Assembly: GCA_945862505.1 (NCBI GenBank)
Contig: CAMAYJ010000005.1
Location: forward strand, 1-64,000
DNA from: Bifidobacterium breve
GTDB taxonomy: Bacteria > Actinomycetota > Acidimicrobiia > Acidimicrobiales > Acidimicrobilacustridaceae
Direction of reading: 5' to 3'
Length of the DNA: 64,000 nt
Shown here one piece after another: positions 29,536-39,563 of this stretch (position 1 is its first letter; the number at the start of each line of letters is the position of its first letter). The position numbers and the translations under genes were made by a program. Under the pieces are notes generated by a model. It saw nothing but the letters and a program-made list of their open reading frames with translations. It did no database searches and was not told where the DNA came from.

Positions 29536-30240
29536 ATGACGATTGAGATTCGCAAAGCGGCCGATCGAGGCGAGACACAAATCGGCTGGCTCGATTCTCG
29601 TCACTGTTTCAGTTTCGGTTCCTATGTCGACCAGACAAACACCGGTCATGGGCTACTGGGTGTAAGTAACGATGATCGTGTCGCGCCTGCTACTGGGTTT
29701 GGCACTCACGGGCATAGCGATATGGAAATCATCACCTGGGTTTTGTCAGGTGAAGTTGAACATTCGGACACTCTTGGAAATCACGGAATCATTAGTCCCG
29801 GTCTTGCCCAACGCATGACCGCCGGTCGTGGGATTCGTCATTCCGAGCAGAATCCCAGCCCTGATGTCGAAGCCCATTTTGTGCAGATGTGGGTTCCACC
29901 CGACATCGTTGGTCTCGAACCTGGCTACGAGCAGCAGGATGTCACCGAGTTGCTAAACGCCGGTGGCCTTGTTGCGATCGCCGGCGGTACCGGAAGCGGA
30001 GCGGTGATTCATATCAATCAGCGCGACGCCGTGATGTCGGTCGGCCGGTTGAAGCCTGGCGAAACCGTTTCTCTTCCCGTCGCTGTGCATGTGCATGTCT
30101 TTGTGGCACTCGGTGCAGGTGAACTCAATGGCCACAACGCCCTCGAGCAGGGTGATGCGGTACGACTCACCGACGAAGCAGCACAGGCGATCACGGCCGG
30201 TCCCGAGGGCGCAGAACTCATTGTGTGGGCCACGGCCTAA
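29536..30240 (+). CDS. Pirin family protein
   Basis: FGSYVDQTNTGHGLLGVSNDDRVAPATGFGTHGHSDMEIITWVLSGEVEHSDTLGN, pirin cupin motifs. Confidence 0.92.
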   Translation: MTIEIRKAADRGETQIGWLDSRHCFSFGSYVDQTNTGHGLLGVSNDDRVAPATGFGTHGHSDMEIITWVLSGEVEHSDTLGNHGIISPGLAQRMTAGRGIRHSEQNPSPDVEAHFVQMWVPPDIVGLEPGYEQQDVTELLNAGGLVAIAGGTGSGAVIHINQRDAVMSVGRLKPGETVSLPVAVHVHVFVALGAGELNGHNALEQGDAVRLTDEAAQAITAGPEGAELIVWATA

Positions 30241-30284
30241 GCCGGCTTCGATCAGCGGAGCCACCCGCCGGTAGCCTCTCCACC

Positions 30285-31196
30285 GTGAGTTCCTCCCTCC
30301 CCACTTCCGTGTCGGAAGTCGTTGCCGGATTAGCCGAAAACGGTTACATGGCGGACGAAGGATTGGCGACTGCCATCTTTCTTGCGCTCTCGATGAAGCG
30401 ACCGCTGTTGTTGGAAGGCGAACCTGGAGTAGGCAAGACCGAAGTAGCGAAGACGCTTAGCGCCCTTACTGGTGGAGAGTTGATCCGGCTGCAGTGTTAT
30501 GAAGGTCTTGACGCCGCCCAGGCACTCTACGAATGGGATTACCCGCGACAGCTACTTCACCTTCGTGCCGCAGAAGCCGTTGGTACGATTGGTTCCGACT
30601 TTGCTGCCGTTGAAAGCGAGCTCTACAGCGAGCGCTTTCTCATCCGCCGACCGCTTCTCGACGCGATATCTGATCGGCATGAGGTTGCTCCGGTTCTTCT
30701 GATCGATGAACTCGATCGTGCCGATGATGAGTTTGAAGCGTTCCTTCTCGAAGTGCTGGCAGAGAACGCAGTAACCATTCCTGAACTCGGCACCTTTCGG
30801 GCCAAGGTTGCTCCGATTGTGATCATCACATCGAATCGAACCCGTGATGTCCACGATGCCTTGAAGCGACGCTGTCTCTATCATTGGGTGGAACATCCCG
30901 ACAGCGAGCGCGAGATCGCGATTGTTTGTTCGCGAGTGCCGGGAGCGAGTCAAGTTCTTGCTCGTCAGGTGGCGCTTCTTGTCGCCGAGTTGCGAACGAT
31001 TGGCTTGTTTAAGCCGCCAGGCGTGGCTGAAACCATTGATTGGGTGATGGCCCTTACCGCTCTCGGACATACCGAAATTGATGTCGCGTCTGTAGATGCA
31101 TCGCTTGGGGCAGTCGTGAAATATCGCGAAGATGCCGATCGAGTTCGAGCGCACGGAATTAGCGCGCTTGTTGATGCGGCTCAGCGAGAGGGCTGA
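30285..31196 (+). CDS. MoxR-family AAA+ ATPase (CoxD-like)
   Basis: LEGEPGVGKTEVAKTLS Walker A, LLIDELDRADDEFEAFLLEVL Walker B; GTG start. Confidence 0.88.
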   Translation: MSSSLPTSVSEVVAGLAENGYMADEGLATAIFLALSMKRPLLLEGEPGVGKTEVAKTLSALTGGELIRLQCYEGLDAAQALYEWDYPRQLLHLRAAEAVGTIGSDFAAVESELYSERFLIRRPLLDAISDRHEVAPVLLIDELDRADDEFEAFLLEVLAENAVTIPELGTFRAKVAPIVIITSNRTRDVHDALKRRCLYHWVEHPDSEREIAIVCSRVPGASQVLARQVALLVAELRTIGLFKPPGVAETIDWVMALTALGHTEIDVASVDASLGAVVKYREDADRVRAHGISALVDAAQREG

Positions 31197-31206
31197 ACGC
31201 AGTTTC

Positions 31207-32364
31207 ATGAATGACGAAGGCGTCATTGACCTCGTTGCGCTTCTGCGCACGGCAGGTCTCGCTGTCCCTGTGGGAAGTGTGATTTCTTTTATCGAAGCGG
31301 TCGAGCTTGTCGACAACGATTTGAGGTCGATGTACTGGGCGGGTCGAGCAACGCTGGCTCATTCACCTGTAGAGATCGAGTTGTACGACCTTGTTTTCCG
31401 TCATTGGATTCTGGGGACAGAGATTGCACTTTCACAGTCATCGATCACGAAAAGCGATCAATTCATCATCGCTGACGATGATGAACTCGATTCGGCGCAA
31501 AATGATTCTGCAGATGTGGAAACCGACGACATTGCAGTGTTGCGATTTAGTCGAACCGAGACTCTTCATTCCGCGGACTTCGCGTCGCTGAACGACGAGG
31601 AGCGTGCTGAAGCCGACCGGTTGATTGCAACGATGCGCATTTCAGCAGCTACGCGCGCCTCCCGTCGGCGGCGCCCGTCGCGTCGTTCCGATGGAACGCT
31701 CGACCTCCGCCGCACGATTCGCGAGTCACTGCGAACCGGGGGAGAACCTCTTCAACTCCGAACTTGGCAGCGCACACGGGTGCCGCGTCGGGTTGTGATC
31801 ATCGCTGATATCAGCGGATCAATGGCAAGTTACAGCCGTTCGTTGCTTCGCTACGCCCACGCGGCAGTCTCTGCCGGTGCCAAGGTTGAAGCGTTTGCCC
31901 TGGGCACCCGTCTCACTCGACTCACGCGTGAACTCTCCACGCGAGATCCAGACAAGGCCATTGAACGAGCAGCGGGCTCGGTGGAAGATTGGTCGGGCGG
32001 CACTCGTCTTGGAGAAGGCATTGGTCGTTTCAATGACGATTGGGGCACGAAGGGGATGGCTCGCGGTGCAATCGTCGTCATTCTTTCCGACGGCTGGGAC
32101 CGAGGAGACCCTGAACTCTTGGCCTCGGAAATGGAGCGCCTGTCGCGTGTCGCCCACAAAATCGTGTGGGTGAATCCGCTGAAAGCGACTGATGGGTATG
32201 CCCCACTCGCTCGCGGAATGGCTGCGGCACTGCCGTTTATCGACGAGTTCATCGAGGGCCATTCGCTCGACGCCCTTGACCGACTCTCGGCGGTCGTCTC
32301 TGGAGGCGGATCTCGCACCGTACGATCAATGGCGGTCCTGCAACGCTCGGAGGTGAACCGTTGA
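31207..32364 (+). CDS. VWA domain-containing protein (CoxE-like)
   Basis: RRVVIIADISGSMASYSRSLLRYAHA (MIDAS DxSxS), VVILSDGWDRGD; follows the MoxR-like gene. Confidence 0.88.
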   Translation: MNDEGVIDLVALLRTAGLAVPVGSVISFIEAVELVDNDLRSMYWAGRATLAHSPVEIELYDLVFRHWILGTEIALSQSSITKSDQFIIADDDELDSAQNDSADVETDDIAVLRFSRTETLHSADFASLNDEERAEADRLIATMRISAATRASRRRRPSRRSDGTLDLRRTIRESLRTGGEPLQLRTWQRTRVPRRVVIIADISGSMASYSRSLLRYAHAAVSAGAKVEAFALGTRLTRLTRELSTRDPDKAIERAAGSVEDWSGGTRLGEGIGRFNDDWGTKGMARGAIVVILSDGWDRGDPELLASEMERLSRVAHKIVWVNPLKATDGYAPLARGMAAALPFIDEFIEGHSLDALDRLSAVVSGGGSRTVRSMAVLQRSEVNR

Positions 32365-32675
32365 AAGAGATCATGGATGACATTGATCGCTGGCGTCGTT
32401 CCGGTCACAAGGTTGCGCTTGCGCGCGTTGTCGATATCGAAGGTTCCGGTCCTCGCTTGCCAGGGGCTTCGATGGCCGTTGCTGAGACCGGTGAGGTCGC
32501 TGGTTCGGTCTCTGGCGGATGCGTTGAAGGCGCTGTGGTCTCAGAAGCGCTCGACATCCTCTCGACGGGCGAGCGTCGGCTTGTCACCTTTGGCTACAGC
32601 GACGACGAGGCTTTTGCTGTTGGTCTCACCTGTGGCGGAACCATTCACCTGTTCATTGAACCGCTGGACTGGTGA
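32361..32675 (+). CDS. XdhC/CoxI family protein, N-terminal domain as a separate gene
   Basis: ALARVVDIEGSGPRLPGASMAVAETGEVAGSVSGGCVEGAVVSEA. Confidence 0.85.
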   Translation: MKEIMDDIDRWRRSGHKVALARVVDIEGSGPRLPGASMAVAETGEVAGSVSGGCVEGAVVSEALDILSTGERRLVTFGYSDDEAFAVGLTCGGTIHLFIEPLDW

Positions 32676-33469
32676 AAGCCATGCCGGACTCGATCTACGA
32701 ACTTTGGCGCGAAGCAGTCAATGATCACCGACCAGTTGCGTTGGCCACGATTATTGAGGGCGAAAATCTCGGCGCCAAACTGATCGTTGGCGACGGAATC
32801 GATTCGCAAGGAACACTCGGCGACCTCGATCTCGATCGCGTTGTTCTGCGCGACACAATCGGAGAACTTGCTGGTGGACGTTCGGGTATTCGCCATTACG
32901 GTCCGCATGGTGAAGCCCGTGAGGATGCGGTATCGATCTTCATCGAATCCTTTGCTCCGCCCCCGCATATGTTGATTTTTGGGGCTGTCGATTTCACCGG
33001 TGCACTGGTGAAAGTCGCGAAGGTCGTGGGGTATCGGGTCACGGTTTGCGATGCACGCGAGGTTTTTGCGACGAAACGACGGTTCCCGAATGCTGACGAA
33101 GTCGTCGTCGACTGGCCGCATCGTCATCTCGAAAAAGTCGGTGACCGACTCGGACAGCGCGATGCGGTATGCGTGCTCACCCACGACCACAAGTTTGATG
33201 TGCCGGCAATTCAAGCGGCCTTAGCAACCGATGTCGGTTACCTCGGCGCTATGGGAAGTCGCCGTACATGCGAGGAACGCCTTGAGCGCCTTGCCCAGGC
33301 CGGCGCCGACATGGAACAGGTTTCCGCTCGGCTTCATGCGCCCATTGGCCTCGATCTCGGCGGGCGAACTCCAGAAGAAACGGCGATCGCAATTTGCGCT
33401 GAAGTGATTGCGGCTCGTACCGGACGCGTGAGTTCTTCACTCAGCGATACGACTGGCTCAATTCACTAA
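32672..33469 (+). CDS. XdhC family protein with Rossmann domain
   Basis: PPHMLIFGAVDFTGALVKVAKVVGYRVTVCDAREVFAT...YLGAMGSRRTCEERLERL...APIGLDLGGRTPEETAIAICAEV; GTGA overlap. Confidence 0.88.
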   Translation: MKAMPDSIYELWREAVNDHRPVALATIIEGENLGAKLIVGDGIDSQGTLGDLDLDRVVLRDTIGELAGGRSGIRHYGPHGEAREDAVSIFIESFAPPPHMLIFGAVDFTGALVKVAKVVGYRVTVCDAREVFATKRRFPNADEVVVDWPHRHLEKVGDRLGQRDAVCVLTHDHKFDVPAIQAALATDVGYLGAMGSRRTCEERLERLAQAGADMEQVSARLHAPIGLDLGGRTPEETAIAICAEVIAARTGRVSSSLSDTTGSIH

Positions 33470-33498
33470 CCACGGTCACCGTGAGGCGGTCGATGGAG

Positions 33499-34326
33499 TT
33501 AGGAAAGACCAGATTCTTCGAGCGAACGGCGCACTAAGACGCGTGCGAGATGTTCGCGATACTCCGATGACGCATTGATGTCGCTTTGTGCTTCTGTGCC
33601 TTCATTGGCGAGGGCTGCAGCATCGGCGGCATTGGCGCCGGAGTTCACTGCGTTCATTACGGCCGAGGCCAGGAGGGGAGTCGATCCCATATTCACGAGT
33701 CCAACGCCGGTGGAGCCATTGGCACGAACAGTGGCAACGCCAACGATGGCCCAGTCCTGAGCGCGGCGATTGAACTTTTGGAATGACCAGCCTTGGGTGT
33801 CGAGCTTCGGGATGCGGATCTCGGTGAGAAGTTCATCGGGAGCAAGGGCGGATTCAAGGAAACCGGTGTAGAACTCGGACGCCGCTATTTCTCGGGTGCC
33901 ATTGGGGCCAGTCGCCACGATTGTGGCCCCCATGGCGAGCGCAACAGCGGGAAGATCCGAAGCGGGATCGGCGTGAGCCAACGAGCCGCCGATGGTTCCG
34001 CGATGGCGGACCTGAGGATCGCCGACATGACCTGCAGCGTGCGCAAGAAGCGGAGCCGCCGATGCCAGAAGCGAACTGGTTTCGAGGTCGCGATGGCGGG
34101 TGAGTGCACCGATGGCGATGTAGTCGCCAGCATCGTTGATGTAACGAAGGTCATCGAGGCGGCCGACATCGACCAGGACCGAAGGCGCTGCAAGACGAAG
34201 CTTCATGAGCGGAAGCAATGAATGACCGCCAGCGAGCAATTTGGCTTCATCGCCGTATTTGGTGAGAGCGCTCAGAGCAGCATCGACGGAATCGGCACGC
34301 ACGTATTCAAAGGCTGCAGGGATCAC
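33499..34326 (-). CDS. FAD-binding medium subunit of CO dehydrogenase/xanthine dehydrogenase family (CoxM-like)
   Basis: [30 protein letters not shown] and [29 protein letters not shown] motifs. Confidence 0.9.
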   Translation of the reverse strand: MIPAAFEYVRADSVDAALSALTKYGDEAKLLAGGHSLLPLMKLRLAAPSVLVDVGRLDDLRYINDAGDYIAIGALTRHRDLETSSLLASAAPLLAHAAGHVGDPQVRHRGTIGGSLAHADPASDLPAVALAMGATIVATGPNGTREIAASEFYTGFLESALAPDELLTEIRIPKLDTQGWSFQKFNRRAQDWAIVGVATVRANGSTGVGLVNMGSTPLLASAVMNAVNSGANAADAAALANEGTEAQSDINASSEYREHLARVLVRRSLEESGLS

Positions 34327-34796
34327 TTTGATGCCCCATTCGATTCAGCGGCGCACGCAAGTACCGACTTCACGATGTTGTGGTAACCGGTGCAGCGACA
34401 GAGATTTCCTTCGAGGCCGATGCGTACGTCGGTCTCGGAAGGGTTCGGGTTTTCGTCAAGAAGAGAGATCGCAGCCATCACCATGCCGGGAGTGCAGTAA
34501 CCGCATTGCAGGCCATGGTTCTCCTGGAAACAGCGCTGCATTGGATGGAGGATGTCGCCATTGGCGAGACCTTCGATGGTGGTGAGTTCGAGACCATCGG
34601 CTTGAGCGGCGAGCATGGTGCACGACTTGGCCGATTGGCCTTCGACGTGAATAGTGCACGCGCCACATGAGGACGTGTCGCATCCGATGTTGGTGCCCGT
34701 GAGGTTGAGTTCATCTCGAAGGAAATGCACAAGAAGTGTGCGTGGTTCGACGTCGCCACTGCGTTCGACGCCATTGACCGTCACCGTGATCTTCAT
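34323..34796 (-). CDS. [2Fe-2S] small subunit of CO dehydrogenase/xanthine dehydrogenase family (CoxS-like)
   Basis: [20 protein letters not shown] and [12 protein letters not shown]...[14 protein letters not shown]. Confidence 0.92.
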   Translation of the reverse strand: MKITVTVNGVERSGDVEPRTLLVHFLRDELNLTGTNIGCDTSSCGACTIHVEGQSAKSCTMLAAQADGLELTTIEGLANGDILHPMQRCFQENHGLQCGYCTPGMVMAAISLLDENPNPSETDVRIGLEGNLCRCTGYHNIVKSVLACAAESNGASK

Positions 34797-34901
34797 GTTC
34801 CCCCTCGGTGCGAACTCGCCGAATCTGCTTCGGCGAACGGATTAAACACTAGCCGAGGTCAGCGGAAGGCCCTGCTTGGAGAACGTCTGCTCGGTGGATG
34901 A

Positions 34902-35489
34902 TTGACTGTGGAGGTGAACCTCCCTCAGCCACAGATTGCTGTGGTCCTCGCTGCAGGATCCTCGACACGGTTCGTTGATGGGCCAAAGCAATTGGCGCAA
35001 TTGAATGGACAGCCCCTCGTAGCGATCGCGGTACAGGCTGCCCTCGATGCCGGGTGTTTCGCCTCGGTCGTTGTCGTGGCTGGTGCAGTGCCGTTGGAGG
35101 GGATCGTTCCTGAGGGAGTGGTGATTATCGACAACCCGCTCTGGGCCTCTGGGCAGGCCAGTTCATTGTTGGCGGGAATCGCTGCAGCACGAGACGCTGG
35201 GGCCCAAGCAGTGGTGGTTGGTCTGGCCGATCAGCCGTTTGTGGCGGCCGAGGCATGGCAGCTGGTTTCACGTATGGAAACCGAGTTACCCATCGTGGTG
35301 GCGACGTATGAAGGTCAGCGCGGAAATCCAGTCCGTCTTGGGGTGGAGGTCTGGGACGACCTTCCGAACGAAGGCGATGAGGGTGCGCGAGTGCTGTTGC
35401 GAGGGAGGCCCGAGCTCGTCGCCGCGGTAGCGTGCCCGGGCGACGCGTCGGACGTCGACACCGTGGAGGATCTCGAGCAATGGAACTGA
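34902..35489 (+). CDS. Molybdenum cofactor cytidylyltransferase-like NTP transferase (MocA/MobA family)
   Basis: IAVVLAAGSSTRFVDGPKQLAQLNGQPLV...VVGLADQPFVAAEAW...RGNPVRLG. Confidence 0.86.
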   Translation: MTVEVNLPQPQIAVVLAAGSSTRFVDGPKQLAQLNGQPLVAIAVQAALDAGCFASVVVVAGAVPLEGIVPEGVVIIDNPLWASGQASSLLAGIAAARDAGAQAVVVGLADQPFVAAEAWQLVSRMETELPIVVATYEGQRGNPVRLGVEVWDDLPNEGDEGARVLLRGRPELVAAVACPGDASDVDTVEDLEQWN

Positions 35490-36160
35490 TCAACACCTTC
35501 GATGTGAGTGTGCCAATTGAAATGGCGTGGAAGGTGCTGACCGACGTTGAGCGAATTGCGCCCTGCCTGCCCGGAGCGCAACTCCAGGAGATCGAAGGCA
35601 ATGAGTACCGGGGCATTGTCAAGGTCAAGGTGGGTCCGATCCAAGCGCAGTACAAAGGCAAGGCCATCTTCATCGAGCGCGATGACACCAACTTCAAAGC
35701 GGTTCTCGACGCGTCAGGTCGTGACACGCGCGGCCAGGGCAATGCCAGTGCCACAATCACCGCACAGCTCGAAGCTGCGGGCGACAAAACACACGTCACG
35801 GTAACCACCGATCTCACAGTGACCGGAAAGGTCGCTCAGTTTGGCCGCGGTGTTCTTGCCGACGTCAGTGCGAAGATACTCACTCAGTTCGTCGATAATC
35901 TCGAACAAACGGTTCTCGTCGACGACACGCTTACTCCCGCAACCGATGACACTGCAGAGGTTGCTCCTGCTGCAGCACCAGCTGCCTCTGCTGTTGCCGA
36001 GGAAGCACCAACAATTCGCAAGATCGATCAACCTGAACCGGAAGCAATCGATCTCTTACAGGCTGGTTCGCCGATCTTGAAGCGTGCTGTCCCCGTTCTT
36101 GGTGTCGCTATTGGTGCATTGATTGTGTACGGACTTGTGCGTCGACGCCGGCGGAAGTGA
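35480..36160 (+). CDS. SRPBCC / CoxG-family protein with C-terminal TM segment
   Basis: MELINTFDVSVPIEMAWKVLTDVERIAPCLPGAQLQEIEGNEYRGIVKVKVGPIQAQYKG. Confidence 0.88.
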   Translation: MELINTFDVSVPIEMAWKVLTDVERIAPCLPGAQLQEIEGNEYRGIVKVKVGPIQAQYKGKAIFIERDDTNFKAVLDASGRDTRGQGNASATITAQLEAAGDKTHVTVTTDLTVTGKVAQFGRGVLADVSAKILTQFVDNLEQTVLVDDTLTPATDDTAEVAPAAAPAASAVAEEAPTIRKIDQPEPEAIDLLQAGSPILKRAVPVLGVAIGALIVYGLVRRRRRK

Positions 36161-36645
36161 CCACGGTGGCTGACGAGCGAGCCCGGATTACCGAGCTGCT
36201 CGGACGAGCGCCGATGGGGGAGTTCGAAGTCGTTGTTCGCCGCAGTGATGGCGATCCCGCAGTGTTGCGGAACGAGCCACTTCTTCCCGATGGCACGCCT
36301 ATGCCGACGCTGTATTGGCTTTGTGATCCGGCGCTGCGGTCCGCAATCGGAACAATTGAATCTGACGGTGGAGTGCGCGAAGCCGAAGCCGCGCTTGGTC
36401 CTGAACTTATTGCTGCTGCGCATGCTGCGTATGCAGTTGAACGGGATCGGGAGATTCCGGCCGATCACAAGGGCCCTGCCCCCTATGGGGGAGTGGGCGG
36501 CACCCGTGAAGGGTTGAAGTGTCTTCACGCTCATTTCGCCTATTGGCTTGCCGGTGGCGATGACCCCGTTGGGCAATGGACAAACGATCGGCTTGTTGAG
36601 CGCGATCTTCTCCCCGCTGATGCGCCGAAACGAGTAATCCGATGA
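36157..36645 (+). CDS. DUF501 domain-containing protein
   Basis: PTLYWLCDPALRSAIGTIESDGGVREAEA...KCLHAHFAYWLAGGDDPVGQW; between a divIC-type locus and ppx as in other actinobacteria. Confidence 0.87.
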   Translation: MTTVADERARITELLGRAPMGEFEVVVRRSDGDPAVLRNEPLLPDGTPMPTLYWLCDPALRSAIGTIESDGGVREAEAALGPELIAAAHAAYAVERDREIPADHKGPAPYGGVGGTREGLKCLHAHFAYWLAGGDDPVGQWTNDRLVERDLLPADAPKRVIR

Positions 36646-37559
36646 CGCCACCAGTTGCCGCAATTGATTGTGGAACCAACTCAGTTCGCCTATTGGTTAC
36701 TTCTGATGGGCGAACCCAAATCGAACGATTGATGCGAATCACTCGCCTTGGTCAAGGTGTTGATGCCACTGGGCGGCTCAATGAAGCGGCGATCGAGCGC
36801 ACACTCGAAGTGTTGCGTGAGTATCGCGAAGTCATCGATCGTCACGGAGTAACAAAAATTCGCATGGCAGCGACCTCGGCATCTCGGGACGCCTCGAATC
36901 GTGATGAGTTCTTTGAGGCCGCATACGAAATTCTCGGTGTGATGCCTGAAGTGATTTCTGGCGACGAGGAAGGTCGTCTTTCGTTCCTGGGAGCGACTGC
37001 AGACCTTGACCCGGAACTCGGCCCGTTCTTGGTGTGTGACATCGGGGGCGGGTCCACCGAGTTTGTGTTCGGAACCACCGAAGCCGAATCGACAATTTCG
37101 GTGGACATGGGTTGCGTGCGGATCACCGAGGCGTGGTTTCACCATGATCCGCCCACGGCCGAAGAACTTTCGCAAGCAATTTCGGTCATCGAGATTTATC
37201 TCGACGACGTGCTGCGTGAGATCCCCAATCTGGGCGAGGCCCGCACATTCGTTGGGCTAGCGGGGACCGTGAGTAATACCGCGTCGGTAGAACTCGGCCT
37301 CGCCGAGTACGACCGCGAACAGATTCACCATTTCGTGCTCACCAAACCGGCCGTCGAAGACGTCTTCCGGACGCTTGCGACCGAATCAATCGCGGAGCGT
37401 AAAGAAAATCCGGGGCTGGAAGAGCAGCGCGCCGACGTAATCGTGGGTGGACTGTGTGTTCTCGTGGCGACGATGAGGCGACTTGGACTTTCCAATTGCC
37501 TCGTCTCTGAGTCGGACATCCTCGATGGATTGGCGATGTCGCTTCTGACCGAGTCGTAA
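36642..37559 (+). CDS. ppx: Ppx/GppA family exopolyphosphatase
   Basis: VAAIDCGTNSVRLLVTSDG...ATSASRDASNRDEF...FLVCDIGGGSTEFVFG. Confidence 0.92.
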   Translation: MTPPVAAIDCGTNSVRLLVTSDGRTQIERLMRITRLGQGVDATGRLNEAAIERTLEVLREYREVIDRHGVTKIRMAATSASRDASNRDEFFEAAYEILGVMPEVISGDEEGRLSFLGATADLDPELGPFLVCDIGGGSTEFVFGTTEAESTISVDMGCVRITEAWFHHDPPTAEELSQAISVIEIYLDDVLREIPNLGEARTFVGLAGTVSNTASVELGLAEYDREQIHHFVLTKPAVEDVFRTLATESIAERKENPGLEEQRADVIVGGLCVLVATMRRLGLSNCLVSESDILDGLAMSLLTES

Positions 37560-37629
37560 GCGGGTTGCTCGGGCCGAGACGGGCGCTGATCGAATCGCTC
37601 CAACCGACCGGTCGCTAGGATCGCCAGTT

Positions 37630-38220
37630 GTGACCACCCTCTTCGGACGACGAGTTTTACTTCGTCCTCTTTTAGCGACAGATTTCCCCGCATGGCGCGA
37701 AGTCCGACGTCGAAACAACGAGTGGCTGACCAAATGGGAGCCAACCCGACCGCAGGGTGCTCCTGATGTCATCGAGGACCGCGAGGCATTTTCAATTCGG
37801 TGCAGTTCCCGTCAACGTGAGCGTCAATTAGGTTCGGCCTACGGCTTTGGGATTTTTGTCGACGGAGAGTTCGCCGGTGAGATCAATTTGTCGTCGGTGC
37901 AGCGAGGTCCGTTCCAAAGCGGCAGCATTGGTTATTGGATCGATGAAGCAAAGGCGGGCTGTGGCTATACCCCCGAGGCCTTAGTGGTGTTGGCTCAGTA
38001 CTGCTTCGATGAACTTCGATTGCATCGAGTCGAGATCGCGATTGTTCCTCGAAATGACGCGAGCCTTCGAGTAGTTCAAAAACTTGACCTTCGAGACGAA
38101 GGCATTTCGAAGGGATTCCTAGAGATCGACGGGAACTGGGAAGATCACATTCGCTTTGGATTGACCTTTGAGGATTGGGTCGAACGTGGTCCAGACCTTT
38201 GCCACGCGTGGCTTACGTGA
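37630..38220 (+). CDS. GNAT family N-acetyltransferase (RimJ/RimL-like)
   Basis: FGRRVLLRPLLATDFPAWREVRRRN...GSIGYWIDEAKAGCGYTPEALVVLAQYCFDELRLHRVEIAIVPRNDASLRVVQKL. Confidence 0.9.
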   Translation: MTTLFGRRVLLRPLLATDFPAWREVRRRNNEWLTKWEPTRPQGAPDVIEDREAFSIRCSSRQRERQLGSAYGFGIFVDGEFAGEINLSSVQRGPFQSGSIGYWIDEAKAGCGYTPEALVVLAQYCFDELRLHRVEIAIVPRNDASLRVVQKLDLRDEGISKGFLEIDGNWEDHIRFGLTFEDWVERGPDLCHAWLT

Positions 38221-39548
38221 GGGACCTCACGCCGACGCATGGCCTTCCTAAGCGAGACGGCGCGTTTATTGCTTTCCGCTATCGCAACTTTCGATGGATG
38301 TGGTGTGCGTCGTTGCTCTCGAGCAGCGGCTCTTGGTTGCAGATGGTTGCTGTTCCCTATGTGATTTACACAATCACCGGCAGCGGGGCATGGCTTGGAT
38401 TTGCCGGCTTTCTTGGTTACGCGCCGATGGTCATTACCGGCCCATACGCCGGTTCAGTCGCCGATCGATTCGACCGCCGCAAGGTGTTAATCGTTGGCGG
38501 CGTCATCCAAGCGGCGATCACCTTTGTGCTCTGGTTCGCTTGGATCCAAGGGGTTCGAAATATTACGTTCTTCCTCGTCATACTCACGCTCGGTGCGTTT
38601 GCAGGCGGATTCACGGTGGCGTCGTGGCAGTCGTTTGTAACCGAACTCGTTCCTCGAGAGCACCTTCTTAATGCGGTCACACTGAATTCAACTCAGTTCA
38701 ACGCAGCACGTGCGTTTGGTCCTGCACTTGGCGGAATAGTGCTCGCAACGTTGGGAGTCAGTTGGTGTTTCTTTATCAACGCTGTGTCGTTCCTAGCGAT
38801 GGTCGCTGGATTGCTCGTGATCTCTGTGCCGCCACTTGTGCGTGCGGTAAAAGTTGGCAAGTCGCGTCCAATCGCCGAGATGCGGGACGCGATGCGCTAC
38901 GTGCGGACCGTGCCTGGCATCGTGACGTGTTTGATTGTGGTGTTTTCGCTTGGCATATTCGGCGGGCCGCTCTTTAACCTCCTAGTTGTTTTTGCCACTG
39001 ACGTTTATGACATCGGCGATGGCGCCTATGGTCTGTTGGCGGGCTGTCTTGGGGCGGGCGCAATCATCGTTGCTCCCATCGTCGCCGGCAGCGGGGGCCG
39101 AGCGTCGCGAAGCCGTGTGCTCACAGTTGCGATGCTTGCCTATGGCATAGCGCTTGTGGCGCTCGGAGCAGCGCCGATAGCGATTGTCGGTGCCGCAGCA
39201 CTTCTTGTTGCGGGCGCCGGCTATCTGGGTATCACCGCAAGTCTCAACACCACAGTGCAATTGCAGGTCAAAGAAGAAATGCGTGGCCGAACGATGGCGC
39301 TCTATCTCATGGTGCTTACCGTCGCGATTCCGCTTGGCGCTCTTATTCAGGGTTGGCTGGTTGACATCATTGGCGTGCAATGGACCGTCGCTGGAGCGGG
39401 AACGTTGTTTCTGGTTGTGTTTGTCATACTTCGTTTCGGATTGAATCGTTTGGGTACGATGGACTCGGTTGATCACGAATTCGATGCAGATGATGCGTTG
39501 CATATCGCCGAGGCCGAAGCATCGGAAGCGGCAATCGATCCGTTCTAA
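38217..39548 (+). CDS. MFS transporter
   Basis: FRYRNFRWMWCASLLSSSGSWLQMVAVPYVIYTITGSGAWLG...GSVADRFDRRKVLI, many TM segments; GTG start. Confidence 0.88.
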   Translation: MRDLTPTHGLPKRDGAFIAFRYRNFRWMWCASLLSSSGSWLQMVAVPYVIYTITGSGAWLGFAGFLGYAPMVITGPYAGSVADRFDRRKVLIVGGVIQAAITFVLWFAWIQGVRNITFFLVILTLGAFAGGFTVASWQSFVTELVPREHLLNAVTLNSTQFNAARAFGPALGGIVLATLGVSWCFFINAVSFLAMVAGLLVISVPPLVRAVKVGKSRPIAEMRDAMRYVRTVPGIVTCLIVVFSLGIFGGPLFNLLVVFATDVYDIGDGAYGLLAGCLGAGAIIVAPIVAGSGGRASRSRVLTVAMLAYGIALVALGAAPIAIVGAAALLVAGAGYLGITASLNTTVQLQVKEEMRGRTMALYLMVLTVAIPLGALIQGWLVDIIGVQWTVAGAGTLFLVVFVILRFGLNRLGTMDSVDHEFDADDALHIAEAEASEAAIDPF

Positions 39549-39563
39549 CGGATTTGGCGGCTA

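Noticed and set aside
30552-31316. 254-aa - strand ORF within the MoxR/VWA region
   Set aside because: Antisense to well-supported CoxD/CoxE-like genes; no recognisable domain.
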